64,000 bases of DNA from contig NC_083648.1 in assembly GCF_963576545.1 (NCBI RefSeq), positions 9,163,739 to 9,227,738 on the forward strand, written 5' to 3'. This DNA is from Limanda limanda (taxonomy: Eukaryota > Chordata > Actinopteri > Pleuronectiformes > Pleuronectidae). Below the pieces are notes generated by a model. The model was not told where the DNA came from, searched no databases, and saw only the letters and a program-made list of their open reading frames with translations. Below are positions 44,273 to 54,835 of this stretch, piece by piece. The translations under genes and the position numbers were made by a program. Each line of letters opens with the position of its first letter. The stretch's first letter is position 1.

Positions 44273-44346
44273 GCTTTGAGCACAAACATCTCTGTGTTTG
44301 GTTTTTATTCTCTGTGAAATGTTAAGGTCATTTCCACTGTTCAAGT

Positions 44347-47300
44347 TTAAGGAGAACACAGCTTGAGAGTTGACCCTAATCCCACCCAGAATCCTGGGTA
44401 CACAGGCTGAGTGAATGTCGTCTTGACTTTATGAAGCAACCCCATAGTTTCAGACACATTGTAGAAACACAAAGTCCCGGCCCTGAGGTCCAGGTACACT
44501 CCGATCCTGCTGCAGCCGAGAGCCGCGATGGTCACGCTCTCCTTGTTGTGCTGAAACGAACAGACGGAGCTGGAGCAGTCCAGGCTCCAGGATTTGGAGT
44601 TGTGCCCCAGCTTGCTGTCGCTCCCTCCTCCACCTCGGCTCATGTTCTTGTAGCAGACGCCGACGGAAACCCCTCCCTTCCCAGACCACTCCACCTCCCA
44701 GTAGCAGCGTCCGGCCATTCCGGCTCTGCACAGCACCTGGGCCCAGTTGGTGAAGCGGTCCGGGTGCTCGGGGTACGGCTGCGGCTCCGGACGTGTGGTC
44801 AGCACTCTCCGACCATCAGAGAAGCATAAATAAGGATTGGCTGTGTTTGGATCCAGGGTTAAATCATTGTAATCTGGACAGGGAAGAAAAAGAATAAATG
44901 TAGTTATGATACAAAATTTCTGGCTAAATGTAAAATCTTATGGTATTCTAACCAGTATTGATTATATTTGGGTCCACAATGAACTTTAATTTCATAAGCA
45001 AAAAATAAATAATGGTAGTCACATTGTAGGAAATCAGCCCTTGTCTTCGGTTCCGAGTTGAACGATACTTCTGCATGTTTCACTGTTGGAAGATCAGAGT
45101 TAAACATGGAATTACTGAATAACTTAATTTCACCATAAAAAGAAAAAAACATGTACCTTTAGTTTTCTCTGAGGTGACATGATTGCTGGTTTCCTTCAGT
45201 GAAATCACTAAATGCAGAGAAAAAAAGACCTTAGAAAATGTGCTTCGTAATTTCCTAAAACAATTCTTATTGGATGTTTGTTGAAACAAAGACGAACCTT
45301 TCTCAGAGATTCTGCTTAATTCTTTTTCGAATGTTTCATCCAGACTGCCCTTCAGATCAGCCAGGGCTACTCTCGTGGTTTTGTACATTGAATATTGAAG
45401 TGCATCAGTGCTGGGCATCTCCACCGTCTTGGTAGGGAAATGAAAAGACTTGGACCTCTGCAGTTAAACAAATTTGAGAACAGCAAAGGATAAGTATTGT
45501 TTGAAAAGTAGAAGAAGTGCTTCACAAAGAAAAGATCCATTACAAATGTTTATTATCAGGTTCCTGCATAAAAGTCAATTTCACCACTAACATTTTCACT
45601 GAAATATCGATATACAAAATAACAAAATATAATTCTCTGATTTAGTCAAATCTTCTTCTCGAAATTTACTTTATTCTTGATATGCAAATTACAAGTACAT
45701 CTTTCTTTTTCCTGGCCCCTCTTGCATCAGACTGATCAAAATAACTAGAAGGCCGAGGCCCAACATTCTCCTTAACGTCCATCAAGCTGCATGTGCAACA
45801 TGTGCCTGATATTGGTTATTTCCAGAGAAAACTGAAATGTAGCATCTTATATGTGCACCAGTTTTTCCATCACCAACACTGCATCCCTCCAAGTTTTGCT
45901 ATAATCCTGCTTAAAAACCAACAGGGTGAAAACATAACCTCCTTGGCGGAGGTGATAATAATTCCTGAGGTTGACAGGTGTAACAAGGTTTCAGGAAATG
46001 AAAGCACAAGCCTCTGCTTTAGTTTCCTACCTGCAGGAAGTGGACGTGATCGTCGGAGCGACAGAGCTTCTCCAGCTCGGCCTCGGTTCTCCTCAGCTCC
46101 ATTATCTCCCTCTGCAACTTCTCCAGCAGCTCCGCAGCCTGAGTGACAGCCGCTCTCTCCTGGCCTCGGATCAGCTCCTTCACCTCCAGGCCTTGTTTCT
46201 CTATGGAGCGGATCAGCCTGGAGAAAATCCTCTCGCTCTCATCCACCGCTGCCTCGGTGGAGTGCTGCGGAGGATCAACTCTTACTGGCTTGGTCTCCAG
46301 GAGTCACACACACACCAAACATTTCTTTAAATTCTACAGTTTGTACACATGGGTAAATCTCCTCACTCACCTTAATGTATCCGATTATATATCGAAGTTC
46401 TTTCTCCGTGTCCTTCAATTTCTGCACAGACTTCAAACCGGTTTCTTGGAGTTTTTTCTGGGAGAAAGCAGTAGATGAATATCACACAGTGCCCCTCTCT
46501 CCCTCCTCCCCTCAGGCTGCTCGCTCAGATGTACTTTCCACGCTTGACTTTCAAGATGGATGTTTTGATTTTTACAATCAAAGCTTTGGACTCACAACAT
46601 GTGGCTGCAGGACCAGAGCACATCTCACTCTCCCTCTGTTCAATGTTTGAAACGCTTAAGCTTCATTTCAGACTCTAGATTTACAAATTAAAGGTCTTTT
46701 CATCAATTTGTCTTTACGTTTAGCTAAGTAAGGTCTTATTTAGAGATCCACATCCAGATGATTGGTGGAGGTGCTGCAAACAAATAGTCTATTGCAGAGG
46801 TGAGGGAGGAAAGAGGCGCGAGTTATTGTAAAAATTTTAAAAGGAGGGATATACTTTCAAATTACCAAAGTGTGGTTGCGGTTTCTGTCAACAAACATTT
46901 TTTTCCAGAGTCATATAAGGTCACTGAAGTTCCTCCGTGAGTCAAAGTGAATGTTAGCGCCAAATTTGAAAGAGCTGGCTTGTGGATATTACATTCACAA
47001 AGGAAACGTGTTGACCTTTGAACAACAAATCCTATTCAGTTCAATCATGAGTGCAAATATTGTCACATTGACCTTTAACCTCCGGGCTCCAACATCGAAT
47101 CAGTTCATCTGAGTCTGAGTGAAAGTTCCCTGAAGTTCCAATAATGAGTGAATGTAAGCGCCAAATTTGAAAGAGCTGGCTTGTGGTGATATTACATTCA
47201 CAAAGCAAAATGTGTTGACCTTTGAACACCAAATCCTATTCAGTTCATTCATGAGTGCAAATATTGTCACATTGACCTTTAACCTCCGGACTCCAACATC

Positions 47301-48060
47301 GAATCAGTTCATCTGAGTCCGTGTGAAAGTTCCCTGAAGTTCCAATAATGATTAATACACTGTATGAATGAAGTGAATAAAGTGTTCGAAAAAATCTAAT
47401 ACTAATCTCAGTTGTATAACAGTAAATGCTTGTGTTTATAAACATATTTGACAGATTGCTACATCCTGAGTGTTGGAACCTGGAACCCACCTGTTGTGCA
47501 GATCTCTCCTCCGCCACTGGGACGGTGTCGTGGCCCTTGTGTCTGTCTCTCACGCACTGGGAGCACACCCCGTGTTGGTCCGTGCGACAGAACAGCTTCA
47601 GTGGTTTGTCGTGCTGCGGACACAGCTTCTCCCTCAGCTGCTCGGAAGCTGGAACCACTTTATGAACCTTTCCGTGGACGCGTTCCTCCTGGACCCTCAG
47701 GTGAGCCGAGCAACCCGGGCAGGACTTCCCAGCTTTGCTCTTCCTCCCCGAGCAAGCGCTGCACTTCACGTCATCCGGTTTGGCCGAAGTTTGGGCTGAA
47801 GCTTCGAATCCGCTTCGCTTGAACTGCTCCACCACTTCCCCCAGAACCGTGTTCCGGCTCAGCAGGGGTCTGGGGTTGAACACCTGCCGGCACTGGGGGC
47901 AGCTGAACTGGCCCTTCTGCCGGGTCCTGCTCCAGTAGTCCTCGATGCAGGCCAGGCAGTAGCTGTGTCCGCAGGGGATCGTCACCGGGTCCCTCAGAAC
48001 CTCCAGGCACACGGAACAGCAGAACTGGTCCTGCTCTATAGAAATAGTTGCTGCTGCCAT
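44347..48060 (-). CDS. TRIM E3 ubiquitin ligase with PRY-SPRY (finTRIM-type)
   Basis: RING E3 ligase of the TRIM family, likely cytosolic and innate-immunity related. Exons: 48060-47491 (RING CSVCLEVLRDPVTIPCGHSYC, then B-boxes), 46457-46371, 46264-46031 (234-nt coiled-coil exon), 45457-45298, 45207-45157, 45082-45023 (EPKTRADFLQ), 44873-44347 (PRY LTLDPNTANPYLCFSDG, SPRY CYWEVEWSGKGGVSVGVCYK, to KLCSP stop). All joins keep frame: 1,689 nt, 562 aa, the usual size. The exon pattern (234, 160 nt) equals that of the neighbouring TRIM gene. The first B-box looks degenerate: after CSAC and CPGC the usual YCxxH is replaced by SAHLRVQEERVH. The donor at 45,297 is the weak GTTCGT. An in-frame Met upstream at 48,156 exists, but the family start is MAAATIS at 48,060. 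TRIM25/TRIM16-like fish names would also fit. Confidence 0.9.
46941..47352. repeat. Two tandem ~201-bp repeat units in TRIM intron 1
   Basis: Both units contain 'agcgccaaatttgaaagagc' (46,956 and 47,157), then 'tattacattcacaaag', 'tgttgacctttgaacaacaaatcc' or a variant, and 'tcacattgacctttaacctcc'. The 'gacctttgaccaccaaa' style sequence is a frequent fish repeat. Open frames that enter it from TRIM exon 1 are read-through. Confidence 0.85.
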
Positions 48061-48223
48061 TTCCCCCCCCTCCCCTCGCACTCCCAACAGAAACTGGAAA
48101 GGGACAAAGATGGGCGTGGTCCCCAGGTGAGATGACGGCAGCTTCTCGGGTTTCACTCAATGAGGCCGTGACGCCTCCAATCACAGCTGCACACCAGGAA
48201 CCAGCTGCAGGACACATATTGAC

Positions 48224-48690
48224 TATAGATTTGGAGATTTTTCAAAGTAAAGTCCTACATGTGAACAATCAAATCAGTTAATTTCTGGATATTTCAAAGT
48301 TCTATAAAAACACTTTGCTCAATAAGTTCAGAGAGACTGATATGCCTGTGTTCAGGACCTCTCTGATGACCTACATACTGACTATTAGACATTTTTACCA
48401 TATAGATTAAGAGATTTTTCAAGGTAAAGTCCAACATTTTCACTGTGGAATAGATCATTCCTGTATATTTCAAAGTACTGTAAAAACACTTTGCTCAACA
48501 AGTTCAGAGAGAGACTGATATGCCTGTGTTCAGGACCTCACATACTGAATATCAAACATTTTTTCTGTATAGATTTGGAGATTTTTCAAAGTAAAGTCCT
48601 ACATGTGTACAATCAAATCAGTTCATTTCTGGATATTTCAAAGTTCTATAAAAACACTTTGCTCAATAAGTTCAGAGAGAGACTGATTTT
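48224..48690. repeat. Three tandem ~170-bp units upstream of the SPRY-TRIM gene
   Basis: Units start with 'tatagatttggagatttttc' or a close variant at 48,224, 48,401 and 48,568. Each contains 'gtaaagtcc(t/a)acat', 'atatttcaaagt(t/a)ct', 'aaaacactttgctcaa' and 'agttcagagaga'. Units 1 and 3 are most alike. The array begins about 165 bp upstream of the TRIM start codon, so it probably lies in its promoter or 5' flank. Confidence 0.9.
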
Positions 48691-49219
48691 CACACGCTGG
48701 GAACGTACTACTCCAATCACAGCTGCACACCAGCAACCAGAGCAAAAAAACAACCTGCTGAACCAACAGCCGCTGAGTTTACATACGGAGGTAAATTCAC
48801 ATAAAATGCTTAGACATATGAAATTGGACACAAAACCTTTTGCTTTAAAGACCTGTGGTGTTTTTGTGTGCACAGTAAAACCTGTTATTCCACTTCAACC
48901 TTGTGGACACACACTATGCTAAGAATATGCTGACAATACAATTAAATAAATAAACCAGCCCATGTGGAAATAAACATCACCTTGATAAAACAAGCGTGTT
49001 TGTTTTTTTAATGTCAGCACATCATCATACATCACAATATATTATTACATGTATATTATGTAAAGCAGAATTTTTAGTGTTAGCAGAGCTTTCAGTCAAA
49101 AATGAAAAATGAGTTTATAAAATCAGAAATTAATAAAAACTGGACTAAATTTCCAGGCATTTTTCATGCAAATGATGAAATAAGACAGTGACTTCAGTTC
49201 TGCTTCTTGTTGCTTAAAA

Positions 49220-49447
49220 AGGTCCAGTGTGGGAGATTTAGGTGAGAGGGATAAAATAATCATAGTGATATTTTCACTAGTGAATAATCATCTAAAATGT
49301 ACAAATTGTTGTTTTCTCTACCCCGAGAAAGAGCCCTTTATATTTTAAATACTTTATATTTACATCAGGAGGGTGAGGTGAGGGGTATTCTTCTCTATTA
49401 CTTGATTTTTGTTGTCACTAGGCGTCACTAAATTCTACACAAAACCT
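49220..49447. mobile_element. MITE-like element, copy B
   Basis: Same orientation and order as copy A at 37,909: AGGTCCAGTGTGGGAGATTT at the left, 'gagccctttat...actttatatttacatc' inside, 'cactaaattctacacaaaacct' at the right. More decayed at the right end. It lies between the two TRIM genes. Confidence 0.7.
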
Positions 49448-49641
49448 TTAATACTAAAGCGGTAGATGTATCGTCTGTGTGGTTTTCAGCAGCTCTTCCT
49501 TCCTCATCGCTTTCCCACCTGCACTTAACTGCGAGATGCAAGTACAGCTGATTGATCAAAACGAAACAATCAGCTTTACAATTCGTACATGGCGGTAACT
49601 GTTTGTGAGAGGAGAGGGAGGGCAGTCAAGTCCAGGGGCTT

Positions 49642-52600
49642 TCAGGCCGTGAAATGCTGATAGAAGTCTATTTCCTCCTGGGGTGAGCGCGTCTCTGAAG
49701 GTGCCTCGGTCTGGATCCGGAGGACAGTTTGGTTCCTGAGCAGAGAGACGGGTAATTATTAGTCAACAGTAGCACAAGGCCACAGACATAACGTCAGGAA
49801 TGTGGTGAACTGATAAGAGCAGAGCTCACACATATGCTCCTGTGCTGGACTATAAGGACAGCTGGTGAACACAATATGCCATGTGAGAAGTTGCTATTTC
49901 AGTACTTAATATTAATAATGCCGTTATTGATAAAACTCATACTCTACATACTGTGACGGAGTATTGGGGCCATTTAAAGAAAAAAGACAAGAATAATGTC
50001 GTAATATTGTGACTTTTTTTGAAAATGTACTACTTTCTTCTCATGTTACCACTTTCTTTTACAATTACGATTTTATACTTGTGATGTAACATCTTAAGAC
50101 ATACATTTACAAGAATGGAGTTGTAAATTGAAGGGTTTTTCTTGGAATATTAAGACTTTTTTTTAATTTACAACTTTAATAGTTTTCCTACCACTACAGA
50201 AAAGAAACATTAGATAGACTGAATGTTTTCCCTCTTTCTGTCACTAAAATTATATTTGTGACATAATTTGCATCATGTACTAAATTAGCACTTTTCACTG
50301 AAACACGTTTCTTCTGATAATGTCTCTATTTACCAAATGGTGAGAGGGCGAACGTGGGCACAGCGGATCCCTGAGGGAGGAAGGGGTTGGAAGGACTCAC
50401 AGGACTTTGGTCCAGCCCAGGCGAAGAGATCGCTGCAAACACAAAAAGAACAAAGACAGTTGTCTCAGCTGTCCAAAGTGTCAGGTTACAACAGGAACAC
50501 GACTCTTGTCCTCTACCAGTGCAGATTCAGCAAATACCCAAACAAACAACCAGCTGAATAAGGTCTTTGTACAGCATGATAATGTGGTTAGAGGTGAAAA
50601 CACAAGCAAATAGTTTCGACAAAGGTACATATATGACCAAGTCTACCAATAATTTAAAGACATTTATAAAACATTATATTCATTTAATAACCATAATTAC
50701 CTCTGAAGGACGTTATGTTTATGTCTGTATTTGTCTTTCTGTACATTACTTAGCAGGATTATGCAAAAACTACAGAACAGATTACCTCAAAACTTTGTGG
50801 AAGGATAAAAATCATAAATTTGCCTAAATTGTTTTACAATTTGTATAATATAAAACACCTGACATCCAAAAACCAACAACAGTAAGAATGACATGTATGT
50901 CATAAAAAAATCAAACAGACATTCTTTAAAGATGCTTTTACATTGACACTGTGTTGTTTTGTTGATGAATTCATTCCTGACAGCGAAGTCTTTTATTAAT
51001 TGATGTGTCCAATGCATTGTAAATATGAGCATGAACTGGTTTATTGACTCACCTGCTGCTGCTTCCATTAGCACGTTAAACACAGCACCATTAGATTCTG
51101 TGGTGTCTGTCTGTGCAGCCGGATTTGAAGAACCTACGATCACCACTTCTCTCACTACAAATCACAGAAACACAAAATCACATGAACAGAGATGATAACA
51201 GGAACAATATGTCTCAGATAACAACACAGGTCTGGCACAAGCCTTTTTGCATCTACCTCTCTCGTAGATGCTGACGAATCCTCCCTGGCAGACCTCCTGC
51301 AGCAGTCCTTTAAAATCGGACACAGCCGTCATCACTGGGCCGAAGGTGATGTTGGGGTCGGTGGTGACTGGAGGCAAAGCCGACAGAACAGGGGGAGCGT
51401 GAAGAGACTGACAGCTCTGCGATCACAAACACAGAGAGCAGGAGGGAAATGAAGTCTGACGTGTGGGTTTAAGTCACAGAGTTCCTGTCCTGAGGATCTG
51501 AAGGAGAGAAAGGAGAGTGCAGTTACCTGGAGGAAGTGGATGTGGTCGTCGGCGTGGGAAAGCTTGTCCAGCTCAGCCTCGCTCTTCTTCAGCTCGGCGA
51601 TCTCCTTCTGGATCTTGTCCAGCAGCTGCTCGGCCTGACTGACGGCCGTCTTCTCCTGGGCGTTGATCAGCTCCCTCACCTCGAAGCGCTTCAGCTCGAT
51701 CGACCGGATCAGCTCGGTGAAGAGGGCGTCGCTGTCTTCAGCTGTGGCCCGAGCAGAGCGCTGGAGGGAGACGCAGAAAGCAAAATCTCTCACGTGATTA
51801 ATTTGCCACAAAAGACTGGTGCTTCACAATACAAATATATGAATAAATAATTAAGTTTTTACGCAATAAAGAAGAATAGAGACATTTTAACATCTTTTTA
51901 ACCAAACTGGGACTTAGCTCTTACCGAGAGAGAGCAGATGGCCTGTCTCAGCTCCTGAACCTCCATCTCTCTGAGCTGAATCCGCAGCTGTGAGCTCTGC
52001 TTCATGTCGCCGACCTGCCTCTGAGGAAAAAACACATGAATCTTAAGTCACACCTTTAAGTTGTGGGTGCTTTGGTGGCCCAGAGGCACCGACACAAACA
52101 CCACAACACACATTCTTTGTGTTTGGCGACAGTTTCAGGTATTTTCAAGTACTTTCCGCCCTGTTTGGATCAGATGCTTTGATAATAACACAGCTTTGAG
52201 TTTCTATTCTGTAATAATAATAAAATGCCCGTAAACAATTCAACTGTTCTCTGTTTGACTCATTTAACTTTTGAAGAATCACTGATAACAGGTTTTAAAG
52301 TCCAAGTCTGCAGATGAGTGGTCAAACATTTCCATATTAAATCAAAGAACTGATTGAAAGAACAGATAAGTACTGGAGGAGGAGTATCCACAATCAATCA
52401 ATAACCAGTAAAACATGTATTCACCGTTAATAAACAGTGTATAAACTCTTAAGAAACTGGCACCATAGGTTTGTATCCTTAAGCTCGTGAAGAAGAGTAC
52501 AAGTGAAGGATCTTTACTGTTTTTTTATAACTATTAGAAGTTTGATCAGAGCACCAGTCTAAACCATAGACTGTATATATAAGGTCTAAACAAGTGATCA

Positions 52601-53385
52601 GATCAGCATGTGATTGGTGTGTCAGGTCAGCTCTGATTCGATCACTGGTTATCTATCAATCACTGGTTACCTGTTGATCACTGGTTACCTATCGGTCACT
52701 GGTTACTTATCGATCACTGGTTATCTATCGATCACTGGTTACCACTGGTTATCTATCGATCACTGGTTACCTATCGATCACTGGTTACCTGTCGGTCCTG
52801 GACCTCCACCTCCGCCAGCACCGTGTCGTGTCCCTTGTGCTCGTCCGTCAGACACAGGTAGCAGATGCACTGCTTGTCGGTGCGGCAGAACACCTCCAGC
52901 AGCTTGTCGTGCCGGGGACAGATGGTCTCCTGCAGCTTCCTGGAGGCCCACACCAGCCGGTGCTTCTTGAAGGCGGCGGACTCGTAGTGGGGTCGGACGT
53001 GGACGTCGCAGTAGGAGGCCAGACACACCAGACACGACCGGACAGCCCGGTTCTTCCTCCCGGTGCACACGTCGCACTCCACGTCGTCGCCCTCCGCCAG
53101 GCTCTGGCTCTCGGGCGGCGCGGCCTCCTGGAGTCCGGTCTTACGGAACTTCTCCACCACGTCGGCCAGCATCGTGTTCCGGGCCAGGGACGGCCTGGGG
53201 TTGAAGTTGTGTCGGCACTGCGGACACATGAAGACCCCCAGGTAGTCCTCCTGGTCCCAGTAGTCCCGGATGCACCTGGAGCAGTAGCTGTGTCCGCAGG
53301 GGATCGTCACCGGGTCCTTCAGCACGTCCAGACATATGGAGCAGTTGAACTGGTCCCGATCCAGCACCACCCCGGCCTGAGCCAT
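49642..53385 (-). CDS. TRIM-family RING/B-box/coiled-coil gene, apparently without PRY-SPRY
   Basis: RING E3-ligase type protein. Exons: 53385-52789 (MAQAGVV; RING CSICLDVLKDPVTIPCGHSYC; B-box 1 CDVCTGRKNRAVRSCLVCL with YCDVH; B-box 2 CPRHDKLLEVFCRTDKQCIC), 52020-51925 (96 nt), 51760-51527 (234 nt, coiled coil), 51416-51257, 51154-51053. These five are secure. The 3' part is tentative: 50432-50401, a 20-nt microexon 49849-49830, and 49735-49642 ending EEIDFYQHFTA. These join in frame to 444 aa. An alternative uses exon 50432-50334 (SPSNPFLPQG, ending in phase 1), which changes the last frame. No PRY or SPRY sequence was found before the next TRIM gene. Both B-boxes have the full set of Cys/His, unlike the neighbour. 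Paralogy with the SPRY-TRIM is clear from shared exon sizes. Confidence 0.8.
50715..50815 (+). repeat. Short interspersed repeat, copy 3
   Basis: Contains 'tctgtatttgtctttctg...gcaggattatgcaaaaactacagaacagattac...aactttgtggaaggat', matching copies at about 19,780 and 29,080. Intronic in the second TRIM gene. Confidence 0.55.
52641..52797. repeat. 18-bp minisatellite overlapping a TRIM splice donor
   Basis: About eight and a half copies of 'atcactggttacctatcg' with small variants. On the minus strand each unit reads CGATAGGTAACCAGTGAT. The true donor of the TRIM exon 1 (CAG|GTAACC at 52,789) lies in the unit nearest the exon, where CGATAG has become CGACAG. Confidence 0.9.
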
Positions 53386-54835
53386 CGAGCAGCACCGAGA
53401 GTAATCACAAGGAAGAGGGGGAGACCCCGGAGAAACCACAGGAGGGCCGGGGGACACAGCTGGACGAGAGAGAAACCCGGAGAACACGAGGGAAGAGAGC
53501 GAAACCCGGAGAAAACACAGGACGAGAGAGAAACCTGGAGAAGACAGAGGCTGACGCTTTGTTTACAGGAAGTCCAGGAATAAAGGGGCGTGGCCGGAAG
53601 CGGAAATAAGGGGGTTTAATTTTTAAAACCACAACATTTAAATATAACTTATATAACTAATGTAATTAGATGTATTATTATTATGATTATTATTATTATT
53701 ATAAACAAAAATAGTATCTAGAAAATTCCTGCCTAGAAATGTTGAATGTGTGCAGCGTGCTTCCTGCCAGGTCCAGACTGTTTCAGTTTGAGAGAGAGAG
53801 ACAGAGAGAGCGAGAGAGAGGCTCTCTTGACAAAGGTCAAATCTTTCACCTTTTCAACTGTCTAAGTCAAAGACATCAAATGTTCCTTTGATCTATGTAC
53901 ACTAACACTGTCACTCGCTCCTTCAATGAAGTTGCCCATTGACTCCCATTCAATTTTTCAATATTGTCCTGTTTAAAATAGCATTAGACCGAATGGAGGC
54001 ATGGGGAAAAGCCAAAACTGTAGGTCTGATAGATTCTGTGAAGCTAACAAGTTTTCCTGAGAGTTTTTCCTAAGAGAGAGACAGACTGGCTGTTTAAAGG
54101 AAGAGGGAGACAATGGGATACTGGCCTGCTTGAAAAAGGTGTAATCTTGACCACTGCACTCTAGAGCAGCCCTTGAACAACAATCAATTGTACAAAAACA
54201 ATAAGCTCTATCTCTGAAATAGAAACACCATGAGATCAGCATTTTAGAGAAAACTTATTTAGTGAAGTACAAGTATTAAGTAGCATAAAATAACCCTAAC
54301 CAAAGTAAACAAATGACTGGAAATAGTAGCTGAGTAGAAGCTTTATTTTGAACTAACACAAAATATCAAAATAATATATAATAATAAAACGTTTCATTAA
54401 TAATAATATGATATAAAGACACAGTAAACGAAAATGGTAAATACAACTGATTGGAGTGAAAAGTAATGTAGTCAATTATAAAAGTAGCTAGTAGCAGTTT
54501 CTTTCCAGCAGTGTGTATTTGTTGTAATAGCAGCTGATAAATTAGTAAGTTTCTAAAGGTTGACGGTAACATCCTCAAATGTCTTGTTTTATCCGACCAA
54601 CTGTAAAAAAATACTTTACATTAATATTTAACATGTTAAAGTTGTATATCTTCATTATGAGGGACAGAAAACCTTTCTGCTTGAAAAATCACCTAATTAA
54701 ATATCAAAATAGTAATTTTCCTGCAGACCAATTTTCAATAGGACCAAAAATCAACAATACATCAGTAGCTCAGGTGAATGCAAACAAAAAAACTTAGACT
54801 AAAGCAAACCCACACAGTATAATGGTTTCCAATGC
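53386..54835. other. 5' flank of the second TRIM gene and intergenic sequence
   Basis: Holds three 29-bp tandem units with GAAACCCGGAGAA-type cores at 53,462-53,548, just upstream of the TRIM start, a GC-rich 'ggggcgtggccggaagcgg' promoter-like patch near 53,585-53,603, and an AG-rich tract near 53,792-53,820. Beyond that the sequence is AT-rich with nothing recognised. Confidence 0.55.

Larger units (their letters stand above)
48061..49641. other. Intergenic region between the two TRIM genes
   Basis: Holds the TRIM promoter, a three-unit tandem array (48,224-48,690), a duplicated flank word 'ccaatcacagctgcacacca' at about 48,177 and 48,714, and MITE copy B. A GAAACTGGAAAG word at about 48,093 resembles an interferon-stimulated response element but has 3-nt instead of 2-nt spacing. 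No coding exon recognised. Confidence 0.6.

Noticed and set aside
44431..44829. 132-codon plus-strand open frame
   Set aside because: Antisense shadow of the PRY-SPRY exon.
48089..48110. GAAACTGGAAAG as interferon-stimulated response element
   Set aside because: GAAA half-sites are spaced 3 nt apart, not 2, so it does not fit the IRF consensus.
47245..48156. 303-codon open frame on the minus strand
   Set aside because: It is TRIM exon 1 plus read-through of intron 1 and of the 201-bp repeat. The real exon ends at the GTGGGT donor at 47,490; the upstream Met at 48,156 is outside the family start.
52828..53583. 251-codon plus-strand open frame
   Set aside because: It is antisense to TRIM exon 1, whose GC-rich codons leave the opposite strand open. 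Its protein has no recognisable domain.
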